From Ascaphus truei (lineage: Eukaryota > Chordata > Amphibia > Anura > Ascaphidae): DNA of 64,000 nt. Below, one piece after another: positions 37,001-44,219 of this stretch. Position 1 is the first letter of the stretch. Each line of letters opens with the position of its first letter. The notes beneath the pieces were generated by a model. It saw only the letters and a program-made list of their open reading frames with translations, had not been told where the DNA came from and did not search any database. The position numbers were made by a program, and so were the translations under genes. Location of the stretch: positions 2,198,354 to 2,262,353 of the forward strand of contig CM071569.1 of assembly GCA_036426205.1 (NCBI GenBank), written 5' to 3'.

Positions 37001-40000
37001 TTGTTCTCCAAGTCCCAAAGCAATGTATTAATAATGCTTCATAGATGCATAAATAAGTAACATTTAGGGGGAGACCCATTTTCTTCTACTATAAAAGATC
37101 TGTGCTATGGGGGAAAATAGGCTCTATTAAGAACATAAGCCTTAAGAAAAATGACATACTTTAAAACTGTTCTCTTTCTGGGTTCCTGGAGTGCCACAAA
37201 CAGGACAGGTACCTTTCAACCTGTGCTCTTTCCTTCTAGAAAAAAACAATATACACATTTATTCACATTTCAAAATCATTTTGAATCTGTTATTATTTTT
37301 TGTAAATAATCATTATTACATTCGAATTGTTTTCTAAAACATATAAAAAGTTTTGGGTTTTTTTTCACCACGTGATCTATGAAAAAAGGTACAGAAACTG
37401 TGTTCCATCGCGTTCCCCCACGAAAAAAAGCCTGACCTTTAAGTGATATGCACCTTACCACCAAGAAACCGTCACTTACTATAGAACAGGTCGCTCCAAT
37501 GCAGCAGGTCAGGCGTTCAGGGTAGTACATACCTAATTAAACCATTAGAATAGCTCTAATTATGTGGCATTTTGGGATAGGCTTCTGAGAAATGTGTTTT
37601 GGCGATGGCGCTTATTTTTGTGAGGTAAAGTTCTAACTTTACCTCGCGGATCCGCTATTCACTTTCCTCTAGTCTAAGTAAAGATTGATAACACTCGACT
37701 CATTCCTAAACTAGAGATTCATTAGGAGATTTCTCCATCCAAAGATTCCATATCCACAGAAACGCTTTGGAAGTATTGTTGGTCATACTGGTTAATTTTT
37801 CCATGAATAATAAATCCCGAACTCTACTAATAACTTGATTATTGTTGGAAGGTTCAGACCGTGTCCAAGCTGCTGCTATAGAGCACGTAGCTCAGGCACG
37901 GGCAACTCCAGTCCTCAAGGGCCACCAACAGGTCAGGTTTTAGGGATATCCCTGCTTCTGCACAGGAGGCTCAATCATGGATATCCTCAAAACCTGACAA
38001 GTTGGTGGCCCTTGAGGACGTTAAGGTGCCCACCCCTGATCTAGCTGCTGTAAGAATATTTCCATGGTTATTTCTAAGTGTATTGAATTAGTTTTGTGCA
38101 GAAAAACAAATGCCAACGAACTGTGATCAATTAAACGGTCACCTGCATTCCCGTGTATACATTGGGAAACGATAGATGGGAAAAAAGAAGCCCTCACAAT
38201 AACAGCAGGTACTGTATCTTGCCACAGGTGCACATCGCTCCAATTAAGGAGAACGTTAGTGCCAAAAGGAAAAAAGATCAAACGGCTTTAAGAATTTTTT
38301 TTTTATAGAGCTAAAATTATCAACATTTCGGTCCCACGATCAGACCTTTGTCAATACAAAGACATATTTACAATGGTCTGATCGTTGGACTGATCATCAT
38401 AAATTATCATTGTGTGGGTTGTATTGATGCACATATTAAAGGGAAAAAATAAACGGCAGCTTGGACTGCTGCATTAACCATCAGAAAGGTAGATGCATGA
38501 TTGGTCTGGCTGAGGACTTACAGGCTTTTCCCCTCTCTCTCCAGGGTTGCCTTGCAAAAAATGAAGGTGGTCCGACCTTCTCCCGAGGTCGGCAGGTACA
38601 CCATGGTCTTCCATACCAGAGACCACGGGAACGAGGTCAACGCTGAGAGGTGAGCCCAGCAAGAGGAGTGCCGGGCGAGTCGGATTATTCCCCCGTACCC
38701 TTCTGAAGCTTAAAAACAAGGATCACCAGGGGGATGTCTCAACGTGTGTGTGCCAATAACTGGGGTGGGAGCAGAGCCCAAAAAGTGGCAGATCTTTATT
38801 AGTTAAGAAACATACAGGCAAGCTGATAATGTTACGTAGAGACCTGTTTTCATAGTAATTGCAGGAAAACCCGTGTTTTATGTTCAAAATAATTCCAGTA
38901 AGATGAAGCAGAGGGATTAAACATATGTTGTGACCCTTGTACTCCTACAGTGACGATGTACCTTTCCAAAGTAGGAAGCCAAGCACACTTTTCTTCTTTG
39001 CATGGCTGCCTTGGATATTATATCTGCAATGTTACATTGCTTTCCAGGTAGAATTGTGCCATAGACTGTGATCTGGCAGAACGGAGCTGTGGGGATTTCT
39101 TAGCTATAATATATACTATGAACTGTATCTGCCTTTGTTAGCCCAAGGGCGGGCAACTCCTGTCCTCAAGGGCCAGCAACTGGTCAGGCTTTAAGGCTAT
39201 CCCTGCTTCAGCACAGGTTGCTCAATTAGTGTCTCAGTCAATGATAGAGCCACATGTGCTGAAGCAGGGATATCCTTCAAACCTGTTGGTGACCCTAGAG
39301 GACCGGAGTTGCCCACCCCTGTTCTAGCCTGTGTCCTTCCTGTAAATGCCATCCCTATTTCCTCCAGTGACTGTGCGCATTATCAGCAAATATGGTGAGA
39401 TTTAAACACCGTTCACTATCTAGCACAGAAATACTTCTATTTGTTGCGTTATATATTCAAGCCAGCTTTGGGATATTTTAGGTTGATATTAGTTACAATT
39501 GGGATATTCACATGCTTACCGTTTTGATCCACTAATAGGAAAATGGCTGAACCCCAAAAATGCCCAGTGTCATCGGCCTCCCAAAATAACGTTCCACCTC
39601 CCGTAATTAAGAAACTTGGCGGATGGAGCCCTCCCTGTTTTGAATTGTACATTCCGAGTCCATTATCAGAAACCCGCCGGGCTTTTACACGCCTCAGCAC
39701 GGATTTTTCGAAGGGAGGGCGATCATTTCAGTCATGGATCCCGAATGGTTTCCTCCACAGGTTTTTTCCTCTTGTGCACTGGATGACTCTTCATGATGCC
39801 AGCGGTTTTTACCTGTTTTTTGGCCCTCGTTCAGACTGAACCTGTTCATTTACTCTTCATTCCTTATCCATAGGCCACACTTACTTTGTAAGGCTAAGCC
39901 TGTAAGTGTAGGGGCTTCCTTTTATTTTTAAATTTGAAACTTGACCCAGTTTGTATGGGCTGAGATTTCATTGGTTATACCTGTAATAAAGATTACTTGT

Positions 40001-41074
40001 TGATTTGCCATGTGGCAGAAGACCTAACAGTAAAAAGTATTGAATTCACTCATGTCAATTACGGTCACTCCAGGAGACCGTTGAACACAAAAGCATATGT
40101 TTGGAAGAAAATATCTGTTGAGCTTTATTGCAATTAGAATATTAATCTCCATGAAAGAGTTCTCTTTCTCATTAGTAACTCAAACTACACAAATCATTTT
40201 CTTACCTCATCAGGCATGACCTGCAGGGTTACAACTACATTTTTGAGGCAGCAGGTCCTGTTTGGGGTGAATATATTCATTTAATTTCCCTTCCTCTCAC
40301 CTTACTGTAATAAGAAACTGACTGCTTGGTATAATATTACCGTGCCTTGATATACTTCCATAACACCCAGGTTCCTAACCCTGTTATCAAACTTCAACGA
40401 CACCAGATTTTTACAAATAACCATGGCAGATCTTCTATGGTGTATCAGCACTGCCATGTAACTCTTAATAATAAATGTAGTACATTCTGGCAGTGGGGAT
40501 TTTTTACTATTGGACCAGAGTGTTGACATTTAGTATCTCTAGTTTGGGGGGCATATCTTCTCTTGGTAGAGAAGGCTTTACATTCCACGTAGTTGTGTGA
40601 AGGGCAATGAAAACCGATAGGATGAACTTATGTTCCATTACCATGAAAATGCATACATGAACAAAGGGGGAGATAGAAATGTGGGTGCAATAGGCAGACT
40701 AAAACTTCTATTGGTATGGAAAACTTCGAAGCGAGGATTGGGTTGGTAAGAAGGATTCATTGATGATGTGAATTTGTATCCCATGTATCATTATCAGGAG
40801 AGTAGGTGCCTACAGAACTTCAATGTTGCACATTTTTATTAAAGCAAATTAATTGCAAACATTATGGAAATGATTATGTGGGTCGGACCAGCTTATAGGC
40901 GATCTTGGATCCTGCTAATATTTGCCTTTCTCAAACAGGATGCATTTGCTGAAGAAAGTTTCAAAAGTCTGGAAGACAGATGGACTTAACTCCTGCTCCT
41001 ACAAGCTGCTCTCACTCGAACATGACCCTCTGTATATCAATATCACAGTGGACATAGGAGGCCCACCGTCCTAA
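11893..41074 (+). CDS. b4galt4: Beta-1,4-galactosyltransferase 4-like gene, six coding exons
   Basis: The product would be a Golgi type II membrane enzyme that moves galactose from UDP-galactose to terminal N-acetylglucosamine in beta-1,4 linkage. Joining 11893-12154, 14388-14620, 16911-17098, 23607-23729, 38545-38649 and 40939-41074 gives 1047 nt, 348 residues plus stop, with every junction in phase (1, 0, 2, 2, 2) and GT-AG borders. Visible features: short cytosolic tail, one membrane anchor at about residues 16-35, the family block FNRAKLLNVGY at 171-181, the metal-binding DVD at 197-199, the acceptor-site WGWGGED at 257-263, and the Met289/His292 pair that completes the Mn site in this family. 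Possible N-glycosylation sites are Asn223 and Asn338. The N-terminal MGF start, the stem and the length (about 344 in mammals) favour B4GALT4 over B4GALT1/2/3, from memory of those proteins. Introns are 2.2, 2.3, 6.5, 14.8 and 2.3 kb and full of transposons. No frameshift or internal stop is seen. Confidence 0.93.
12604..12832. mobile_element. MITE with CAGCTCAACCCC inverted ends
   Basis: The ends tacagctcaacccc...ttataacgc and gcgttataac-ggggttgagctgta are inverted over about 27 bp, with TA at each outer edge. The inner part repeats gcggatcgcgtta-type motifs. Length 229 bp, no coding capacity. TA flanks suggest a Tc1/mariner-like origin. It lies in b4galt4 intron 1. Confidence 0.8.
13480..14051. 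mobile_element. Dispersed 'ccccctgcttc' element with terminal hairpin
   Basis: Carries ggtccctgcttctgaatggc, an inverted caataggaagc / gcttcctattggcc pair (13735-13776), gtggtaagtatctctggaac and gaccccctgcttcaacccc. It ends in a strong hairpin at 13939-14051, arms of about 48 bp. Related parts occur at 5730, 7965 and 9690. No transposase. Confidence 0.6.
14051..14213. repeat. Foldback repeat family, copy 2 (left end truncated)
   Basis: Begins inside the left arm at gcttcagcacaagtggctca and completes the right arm to actggagttgagcacc. It is fused directly to the hairpin of the preceding element. In intron 1. Confidence 0.8.
14388..14620 (+). CDS. b4galt4: b4galt4 exon 2: start of catalytic domain
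   Basis: Encodes residues 88-165. The acceptor is actgcag|AGGGAATC and the donor CACCAG|GTGAAA. It carries the family motifs FKPSLTLEEV, VAILIPHRNREKHL (UDP-galactose binding region, FxPHRxRxxHL type) and HPFLQRQQLEYGIYVIHQ. The open frame extends upstream to 14324, but that part is intron: the splice joins in phase and restores SPYLKGITPLSFKP. Confidence 0.93.
14664..15010. mobile_element. CpG-rich non-autonomous element
   Basis: Starts ttaggcctcgtccccactgc and ends gcagtgactggggccgtagcc, roughly inverted ends. The inside has an aaagacaagaaa/tttgtcttttgg inverted pair and the gcggttcagccaatg segment shared with 9400, 17730 and 63780. Begins 43 bp after b4galt4 exon 2. Confidence 0.65.
15648..16460. 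mobile_element. Non-autonomous hAT-type element with 8-bp target duplication
   Basis: The ends TAGGATTGGGCGATAT and ATATCGCCCAACCCTA are inverted, and the 8-bp sequence TATCCAGC flanks both sides (15640-15647 and 16461-16468). An 8-bp duplication is diagnostic of hAT-superfamily insertion. The 813-bp interior holds purine/pyrimidine tracts and no transposase. In b4galt4 intron 2. Confidence 0.88.
16503..16855. mobile_element. CpG-rich non-autonomous element
   Basis: Starts aaggctagggccatggtc and ends caccatgtccgaggcctaa, imperfect inverted ends. Interior is CpG-rich with gtgatgtcggcgccgtgacg. Same general family as 9255, 14664 and 17604. Ends 55 bp before exon 3. Confidence 0.6.
16911..17098 (+). 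CDS. b4galt4: b4galt4 exon 3: DVD metal-binding motif
   Basis: Encodes residues 166-227 and two bases of codon 228. The acceptor is cttattacag|GCTGGC and the donor GGATACAG|GTAGGT. It includes FNRAKLLNVGYLEAL, the catalytic HDVDLVPEND block with the DVD Mn/UDP ligands at 197-199, and NVTGYR with a potential N-glycosylation site. Very close to other vertebrate family members. Confidence 0.95.
17604..17885. mobile_element. CpG-rich non-autonomous element
   Basis: Starts attaggccgcgtccgtgc and ends catggcttcggcctgaa; contains gcggttcagccaatgatggt and gtgatgtcacgg. Matches the order seen at 14664-15010. Confidence 0.6.
18195..18440. repeat. Possible small repeat fragment before LINE
   Basis: taaaggcccatatttactaag and a later agtaaatcc block are weakly inverted, and the sequence has the look of a short MITE. 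Only one copy was noticed here. Confidence 0.3.
18440..19690 (+). mobile_element. Tx1/L1-type LINE, ORF2 C-terminal part
   Basis: Frames at 18451-18804 and 19340-19630 carry late ORF2 features: GGGGMGVPDIIKYYQAAQL, then a CxxxxDMEHIWWSCPQIQKFW block, a C-H-C cysteine pattern typical of the C terminus of Tx1/L1-type ORF2. Stop codons and frame changes between them show decay. A C/T-rich tract follows. In intron 3, sense to b4galt4. Confidence 0.8.
19740..20042. repeat. Polypyrimidine minisatellite (cccattccctccctcccctt)
   Basis: About 300 bp of pure C/T with occasional A, made of 10-20 bp units including a higher-order repeat of about 120 bp (19760-19880 resembles 19880-20000). Any long open frame here (Pro/Ser/Leu only) is compositional. 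Confidence 0.9.
20043..21449. other. Intron 3 DNA without recognised feature
   Basis: AT-rich between 20085 and 20340, otherwise mixed. No exon, conserved motif or repeat recognised. A direct check of other frames found no galactosyltransferase sequence. Confidence 0.3.
21450..22860 (+). mobile_element. Tx1/L1-type LINE, second ORF2 fragment
   Basis: Frames at 21459-21680, 22023-22373 and 22409-22687 contain SWMGRIISFKINLLSRIQ, RTKGGLGLPPSEFFR and KLLFRWYLTPVKLYAIDSKLS followed by a C-x-x-C...TWSCPVIKLVW block. These are successive parts of an L1-clade ORF2 C-terminal region. Numerous frame breaks. It covers an earlier portion than the 18.4-kb fragment as well, so the two are separate insertions. 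Confidence 0.78.
22861..23600. other. Intron 3 DNA before exon 4
   Basis: No feature recognised apart from the splice acceptor tract at 23580-23606. Confidence 0.3.
23607..23729 (+). CDS. b4galt4: b4galt4 exon 4: WGWGGEDDD acceptor site
   Basis: Encodes residues 228-268 plus two bases of codon 269. The acceptor is ttctctttctctag|GTTGCG and the donor CAAAG|GTAAGG. It contains YKGYFGGVTAM and NGYSNNYWGWGGEDDDLR, the hallmark of beta-1,4-galactosyltransferases that contacts the GlcNAc acceptor and the metal-linked nucleotide sugar. All core residues are present. Confidence 0.96.
24340..24905 (-). mobile_element. L2-like LINE fragment
   Basis: Near-parallel to 52893-53510: ccccatagtctatgattggc, gtttgactcccatttaac (minus sense), gaagctttagaaatttag, gggccccagaacagagcc and cctgataggaatgaaacc all match that copy in the same order. 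Reverse transcriptase frame broken. In intron 4, antisense to b4galt4. Confidence 0.8.
24906..25215. repeat. Unidentified sequence with two copies of a ggttctgtgcagagg unit
   Basis: The stretch ctggttctgtgcagagggga followed by a ggagaaccc/ggggaaccc block occurs at 24920-24965 and again at 25120-25165, separated by 200 bp. Both continue into ctcaggt/cttcc-like sequence. Family unknown. Confidence 0.45.
25440..25790. repeat. C/T-rich low-complexity region
   Basis: ccccctctatttccccctcc-like tract grading into A/C-rich caccca. The open frames in it are compositional. Confidence 0.7.
25791..26057 (+). mobile_element. CR1-type LINE 3' end with inverted start and 8-bp tail repeats
   Basis: 25845-26057 is the same 3' terminal sequence as the minus-strand element at 605-800 (ggaattaatttttccccttaa, tagcataggttgaacttgatgg, caacctcatctactatgtaac) and ends in tandem ctatgtaa 8-mers, the tail type of CR1 elements. 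The first part (25791-25830) is an inverted copy of 25845-25880, making a 36-bp-arm hairpin. Confidence 0.85.
26081..26442 (-). repeat. 3' LTR of the Ty3/gypsy element, short form
   Basis: 362 bp, TGTAGCC...GGCTACA. Compared with the other LTR it lacks about 1.07 kb between gtatgacctg (26126-26135) and ggaatgcctccc. The rest aligns throughout with small indels (for example acaacaacaac counts differ), which shows considerable age since insertion. Confidence 0.88.
26546..27649 (-). pseudogene. Integrase C-terminal part and Pol tail
   Basis: 27649-27458 holds the end of the catalytic core: a TPYHPDGDALPEQFNRTL block in which the Glu corresponds to the third acidic residue of the DDE triad. A stop near 27458 interrupts the frame, which continues in the same phase from 27424 with a GREARLLVD motif and a GPY/F-like segment (KHRDIKPGDAVLLRN, then HRNHLLPI). 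A poorly conserved, charged 120-residue tail follows. The zinc-binding N terminus and the first two catalytic Asp residues are absent, evidently deleted together with part of RNase H. Confidence 0.82.
27657..28418 (-). pseudogene. RT connection and RNase H of the Ty3/gypsy element
   Basis: 28418-28125 gives the thumb/connection (TYVGHIVSAEGI, RSFLGFCGYYRRFV). A stop codon at 28125-28127 precedes the RNase H part at 28121-27690, in the same frame: PYKLHVDTSLGGLGAVL, KLEFLALKWAI and RTDNNPLTY carry the expected Asp and Glu residues. The frame then degenerates near 27690 and joins integrase across a deletion. Confidence 0.82.
28464..29063 (-). pseudogene. Reverse transcriptase of the Ty3/gypsy element
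   Basis: A 199-codon frame with fingers and palm: SRSPYASPIVVVRKKNG, VLDLRSGYYQVPM (first catalytic Asp) and GAPATFQRIME. In the catalytic box the usual Y-x-D-D reads Y-L-E-D, so the first of the paired Asp residues is Glu. A stop at 28464-28466 interrupts the domain, which continues in frame from 28418. Confidence 0.88.
29176..29577 (-). pseudogene. Protease-to-RT linker region of Pol
   Basis: A 133-codon frame with an RAGLTRLLPGETQRVPAW block and an AGQRIGRIYPVS block, typical of the stretch between protease and reverse transcriptase in such elements. No DTG/DSG protease active-site motif was found, so the protease core seems lost in a deletion at about 29580, where the frame also changes from gag. 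Confidence 0.6.
29472..30773 (-). pseudogene. Gag, PNMA-like
   Basis: One frame from 30773 to 29472 interrupted by a single TGA at 30309-30311. The N-terminal part (VHDWARQM; a VVAVTQVPMALPLETLQTAL block) resembles the N-terminal domain of PNMA proteins. The second part (FSGTLPVPTGEDGIDPW, QHLMECLRPLAS, DGEDLSAYIHHVQISLGPLL) follows the order and character of the PNMA capsid domain. A Lys/Pro-rich end follows; a CCHC zinc knuckle is not seen, probably deleted. The PNMA link is from remembered family sequence, not a search. Confidence 0.75.
30836..32272 (-). repeat. 5' LTR of the Ty3/gypsy element, long form
   Basis: 1437 bp with TGTAGCC...GGCTACA ends. The outer 50 bp and the other 315 bp match the short LTR. 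The extra central 1.07 kb (about 30888-31955) is GC-rich with cgcgcgccgaggt- and gcggccgag-type sequence and an inverted tgtcgcggccgag / ctcggccgcgaca pair (31521-31570). Confidence 0.82.
32462..32637. repeat. Foldback repeat family, copy 3
   Basis: Complete palindrome: gtggccaactccagtcctca ... tggctcaattgaaggttgag ... ggttggccacccctgc. In intron 4, 190 bp outside the LTR element. Confidence 0.9.
33191..33367. repeat. Foldback repeat family, copy 4
   Basis: ggggcggccaactccagacc to gagaactggagttggtcacc, with the two arms meeting at tggctcagtctttgactgagcca. Confidence 0.9.
33425..33472. repeat. AT dinucleotide-rich tract
   Basis: tatatatattctatatatataatatatatatatatat; simple repeat. Confidence 0.9.
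33800..33930. repeat. Inverted repeat, about 55-bp arms
   Basis: ggcccatcggattaacacagcgggggtccctgcatgtgaatggaac at 33800-33845 is mirrored by gtcccattcacatgcagaga ... ccgctgggttaatccgatgggcc at 33877-33925. It makes a long hairpin; family not identified. Confidence 0.8.
33991..34042. repeat. (GT)n microsatellite
   Basis: More than 20 GT units, with ttcgtg interruptions toward the 3' end. Confidence 0.95.
34105..34322 (+). mobile_element. tRNA-derived SINE
   Basis: A-box-like cggctcagtgagtaaag, B-box-like ggttcaattct, then the body (cttgtgcaaatcac, tttatctccctgtg, aatgtaagctccgcggggc) shared with the minus-strand copy at 4187-4412. Confidence 0.82.
34738..35160. mobile_element. TIR element carrying X-box and CRE-like motifs
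   Basis: The ends ggggttgccaccact and aaggtggcaaccct are inverted over about 12 bp, with ccgga/tccgg further in. The middle (34870-35040) repeats cgtcacgt and three 14-mers of the type GTTxCCATGxCAAC. No coding capacity. Confidence 0.6.
34960..34973. promoter_or_regulatory. RFX X-box consensus
   Basis: GTTACCATGGCAAC fits the RFX X-box consensus GTNRCC-N(0-3)-RGYAAC exactly. Imperfect versions sit at 34926-34939 and 35014-35027. Function is not shown. Confidence 0.5.
35470..35494 (+). repeat. G25 homopolymer
   Basis: An uninterrupted run of 25 G, likely length-polymorphic and able to form G-quadruplex structure; also a likely sequencing-error site. Confidence 0.95.
35536..36339. mobile_element. 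Foldback-type element with about 135-bp inverted ends
   Basis: agggttgccaggtgtccagt (35536) and actggacacctggcaaccct (ends 36339) start inverted arms that stay alignable to about 35672 and 36205, through tggacatagtgatttgacc and its inverted partner. The interior has a gattggctgc/gcagccaatc hairpin (35747-35779) and the first copy of a 137-bp direct repeat (36078-36214) whose second copy lies just outside (36344-36486). Confidence 0.75.
36078..36486 (+). repeat. Direct duplication of about 137 bp around an inverted end
   Basis: cagtgggcacaaaa...gtaagtgaatgaag at 36078-36214 recurs at 36344-36486 with point differences and a diverged middle. The right arm of the foldback element sits between the two copies. 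Confidence 0.75.
36487..37892. other. Intron 4 DNA without recognised feature
   Basis: AT-rich. No exon-like or repeat signal that I can support. Confidence 0.3.
37893..38040. repeat. Foldback repeat family, copy 5 (short)
   Basis: gggcaactccagtcctcaag to aggtgcccacccctga, with part of the central and right arm missing. Confidence 0.85.
38321..38354 (-). ncRNA. Degenerate hammerhead-like motif (Penelope type)
   Basis: The minus strand reads TTGACAA, AGGTC...GGGACC (stem), GAAATGTTG. The second core strand (GAAA) and helix II are good; the first strand departs from CTGANGA. Confidence 0.3.
38545..38649 (+). CDS. b4galt4: b4galt4 exon 5: Met/His metal ligands
   Basis: Encodes residues 269-303 and two bases of codon 304. 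The acceptor is cctctctctccag|GGTTGC and the donor GAGAG|GTGAGC. It carries RPSPEVGRYTMVFHTRD, where Met289 and His292 match the metal-coordinating pair of the family, then HGNEVNAER. It follows the 14.8-kb intron that houses the Ty3/gypsy element and several other insertions. Confidence 0.93.
39146..39325. repeat. Foldback repeat family, copy 6
   Basis: gcgggcaactcctgtcctca to gagttgcccacccctgttc, arms meeting near gtctcagtcaatgatagagcc. In intron 5. Confidence 0.88.
40939..41074 (+). CDS. b4galt4: b4galt4 exon 6: C terminus and stop
   Basis: Encodes the end of codon 304 to residue 348 and TAA at 41072-41074. The acceptor is tttctcaaacag|GATGCA. Motifs are KVWKTDGLNSCSYKLLSLEH and PLYINITVDIG, then a short GPPS tail. 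The NIT sequon (Asn338) may be glycosylated. The end of the 3' UTR could not be fixed: the first canonical AATAAA that I found on this strand is near 43474, inside repeat-like DNA. Confidence 0.93.
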
Positions 41075-42939
41075 CAGTTTCTATATCACAGAGACTGCAG
41101 GAGACCTGAAGAAGGGACTTGGTCTAGTCTGCCCACGTACATCTACACCTACGCATAAATCATGTCGGTCCTTTTAAAAAGGTATAACGAAATGTACAGA
41201 CTACAAGACAAAGCTAATAAGGCAAACTTTATTTTCCGATTTTCCTAAAAATGCTATATTTTTAATATGTTTCGGTTTTGAGTAATATGGATACCGTCGA
41301 CATTTGTAAACAGAAGACAGAGACTTCCTACCAGCTGTCTCCAGCACTTTTTTTGCTGAAGACTCCTCCTTGCGAACTCGTCACTTTGTAGAGGCCTTCA
41401 AAAGAATGAGAGCCCGTCAGCATTACCTTTCCTTTAAATGGCGAAACAATGACTTCATTTAAGAACTACAGGTGTCTTGTTTACTTATGGAAATATGCAA
41501 TGTGGTTTCTTCTTCTTTTCATCATCTGTGCTGTAATGGACAGCTCACACTGCAATCATGCCCTGTGGGAAACTGATGGGGAATTACTGTATATCCAACG
41601 TTACTCTACTAAACATCGCAGTATAAAATGTTCCTGATTTTAGGCCAACTTGTGAAGTGTGGTTTAGTTGGGTTAAAGCGGCAATTCTGTCCCTACAAAT
41701 GAGGCAGAACGCACAGCATCCGGGGTCATATTCAAAGCCTAGTTTGACTTTCGCTTTCACATTCTGACGCTGTAGAAATAGTCTGCCCCCTTTCTCAATC
41801 AGACGCATGCAGCTGGAGGTAGCCGTAAAGGGTTTCCTCGAATGAACATTTGTAGCCTTATGAGGGCCAAAGCTAACAGGTTAAAAGAAAATGGTTTACC
41901 TCAAATAATGGAAAGAAAAACCCTGATTTGCAAAAAGATCTGTTTGCAAACCACAAAAATGGTTTTCCAGGAACATGCATTGCTAATGCATAACAGGGTG
42001 GTAGACATTGAAATCTGTTTGACGGCTTGCAGAACAGCTACAGTAATAAGGCCCCTGCGCCAGCAAACGGGTGCAAGTGTAAAACCCAAAAGAGTGAGAA
42101 AACACAGGCAGACGTTGACATGGTCTTCAAAATAGCATTGTGTTTGTGTTAGGGATCATACAGCGTGCGTCTAACCAGTAGGCCACAGAACGTATTCTGA
42201 GAAAAAACAAGCATTGCTCCATATACTTTTGAAAAGAGTATGAAGTATAAGCAGATACAGTATCTCTAAGAAGGAACCAAAGAAAGTTTGTCAGAAGGAA
42301 ACATCATCAGAAAACACCTTTTATAAAATGACTGCATATGGTTTTCACCTTCAAGCAGCAGCCCCCCTAGGTAAGCGCACCCCCACCCACCCGAGCTTAG
42401 CGCCCCACCCAACCCAGCTGCAGTTACACGGTGCAAGCATGAAACAAGAAGTTCTGCTTATAGTGTGATGGCGATCATCGGGTGCAATGGGTAGTGTTAC
42501 AGCAGTCAGGAAGAATTCTTTATACAAACTGAGCCTCTCTGATGTTTCAGTGCTTAAAAAAACGAATTGGCCCCCAGAGACCGCAAGGATTAGTGCTGAT
42601 GCATACACCAGAACCCCTACCTTACGTGAAGTGTGTTTAATAGCTGAATTCTTCTGTACCGAAAATGCAGTCTAAAAATGGTGGAGTTCCGTAACCTCTG
42701 CAGTGCCTTGTACACTTGCAGCGTATGGCATGAAGGGTGTCACGCTTGGGGCACTTATGATGTACGCTGCATGACACCAAGGATTGCTACTTTTCTAGGG
42801 GGCGTTGGCGATCCGTGCTGACCGTGAATTCTCCTCTTCCATTTCCCGAAGTGCGCAGGTGAGGGGGTCGTGTGATCGCTGGTTCTAGAGGGGACGGGGT
42901 CATGGAGGTCGCAAGACCCTCCAGCACTAAGGGCGCTAA
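41075..42939. other. b4galt4: 3' UTR and downstream DNA of b4galt4
   Basis: No repeat family recognised over most of it. The transcript end is not clear because no canonical AATAAA was found before about 43474. Open frames here are small and unrecognised. Confidence 0.35.
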
Positions 42940-43130
42940 GCCAGGGGTTCTCAACTCCAGCCCTCAAGACACCCCCAACAGGTTAGGTTTTCAGAATATC
43001 CCTGCTTCAGCACAGGTGGCTCAGTCCTTGACTGAGCCACTTGTGCTGAAGCAGGCTCTTTGACTTTGGCTCTCTAGTTTGTAAACCTGACCTGTTGATG
43101 GGTTTTGATGACTGGAATTGAGAACCTTGC
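42940..43130. repeat. Foldback repeat family, copy 7
   Basis: ggggttctcaactccagccc to ggaattgagaaccttgcg. It uses the 'ttctcaactcc / gagttgagaacc' outer ends, a slightly different subfamily from copies 3-6. Confidence 0.85.
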
Positions 43131-43469
43131 GTTAAGCATTGCTTAAATAGGAGCTCCTATCTTTCCCCCTAAGGAAACCAACATGTATTGTATATTCACT
43201 TATATTTCTTGTGAGCTTTATAACATATAGTTAAAAATAGGAAGAGGTTCTACAGCTTAATTCTTTCCATTTATTGGTAACAGAGACTGCAACTTTAAGT
43301 CATCCGGGGACTATTTGCCCATTGATTAGTCCTTGATGTCTGTCAATGGATTCCGGAATCCGCGGAGTGACTTGGCACTAATTATAAAAATTATGCAACA
43401 AATGAATCGCCCTTTTTAAGATTGACCTGCTGAAATCGGCGGACCAAAGGAACCGGCTGATCCAAATCT

Positions 43470-43640
43470 GCCCAATAAATTCCCCCCTCTCTAGTGCTCG
43501 GTAAGGGGGATAGAAATACTGGCACAGCAGTAGGAGTTGAAATAATAAAGGTGTATTTAGTCCAACGTGTCGACATGTCCCAACGTTTCGGTCCCCTCTG
43601 GGTGGGAAGCTTGTGATCTTCACCGACCTATCGTCGCTGC
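43470..43640 (-). mobile_element. Probable Penelope-like terminal fragment
   Basis: The minus strand carries the gaccgaaacgttggg signature after a tccc...gggga stem (43581-43610), as in other Penelope-type sites here. CTGANGA is not recognisable. Confidence 0.35.
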
Positions 43641-43874
43641 AGAGGTAAGACTCATTAAGTGCATGTTTGGCAAAAACGCACTAAATGCAATTTCTGACTT
43701 GGAATTTCTTTTTATTTCTATTGAAAATCTCATTAAAGACGCCTAATCTTCAGAACTTTTCTTATCAAAATACCTTCCTTTTCAAGTACAGAAGTTTTCC
43801 TGTCAAAAAGAGCATTTAATCGCTTTTTCCTCAGTACTCAAAGATTGTAGTTAATTACTTTTACCTCTACAACA

Positions 43875-43876
<2 letters not shown>

Positions 43877-43911
<35 letters not shown>

Positions 43912-43934
43912 ACAAACACAACACACCACACCCA

Positions 43935-43981
<47 letters not shown>

Positions 43982-44018
43982 TATATGTGTAGATATATAT
44001 ATCTACACACATACACAT

Positions 44019-44072
<54 letters not shown>
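43877..44072. repeat. Compound (CA)n/(TA)n microsatellite
   Basis: (CA)n from 43877 to about 43980 with caccacaaacac interruptions, a tatatat block near 43981-44005, (TA)n at 44021-44050, then (CA)n to 44072. Confidence 0.95.
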
Positions 44073-44219
44073 TTTTCAAAAGGGAGTATAAAAGATAGTG
44101 TAGCATACAGCAGGGGTGTGCAAACTTCCTGAGCTGCGCCCCCCTGCCCGACAGCCGCAGCGTTCTCAGCCCCCCTCCCCCTATGTCACTCTGCACGGAG
44201 GCCAGCCGGCCTTCCTCGT

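Noticed and set aside
43851..44196. Open frames of Val/Cys and Tyr/Ile repeats
   Set aside because: Translation of (CA)n/(TA)n microsatellite.
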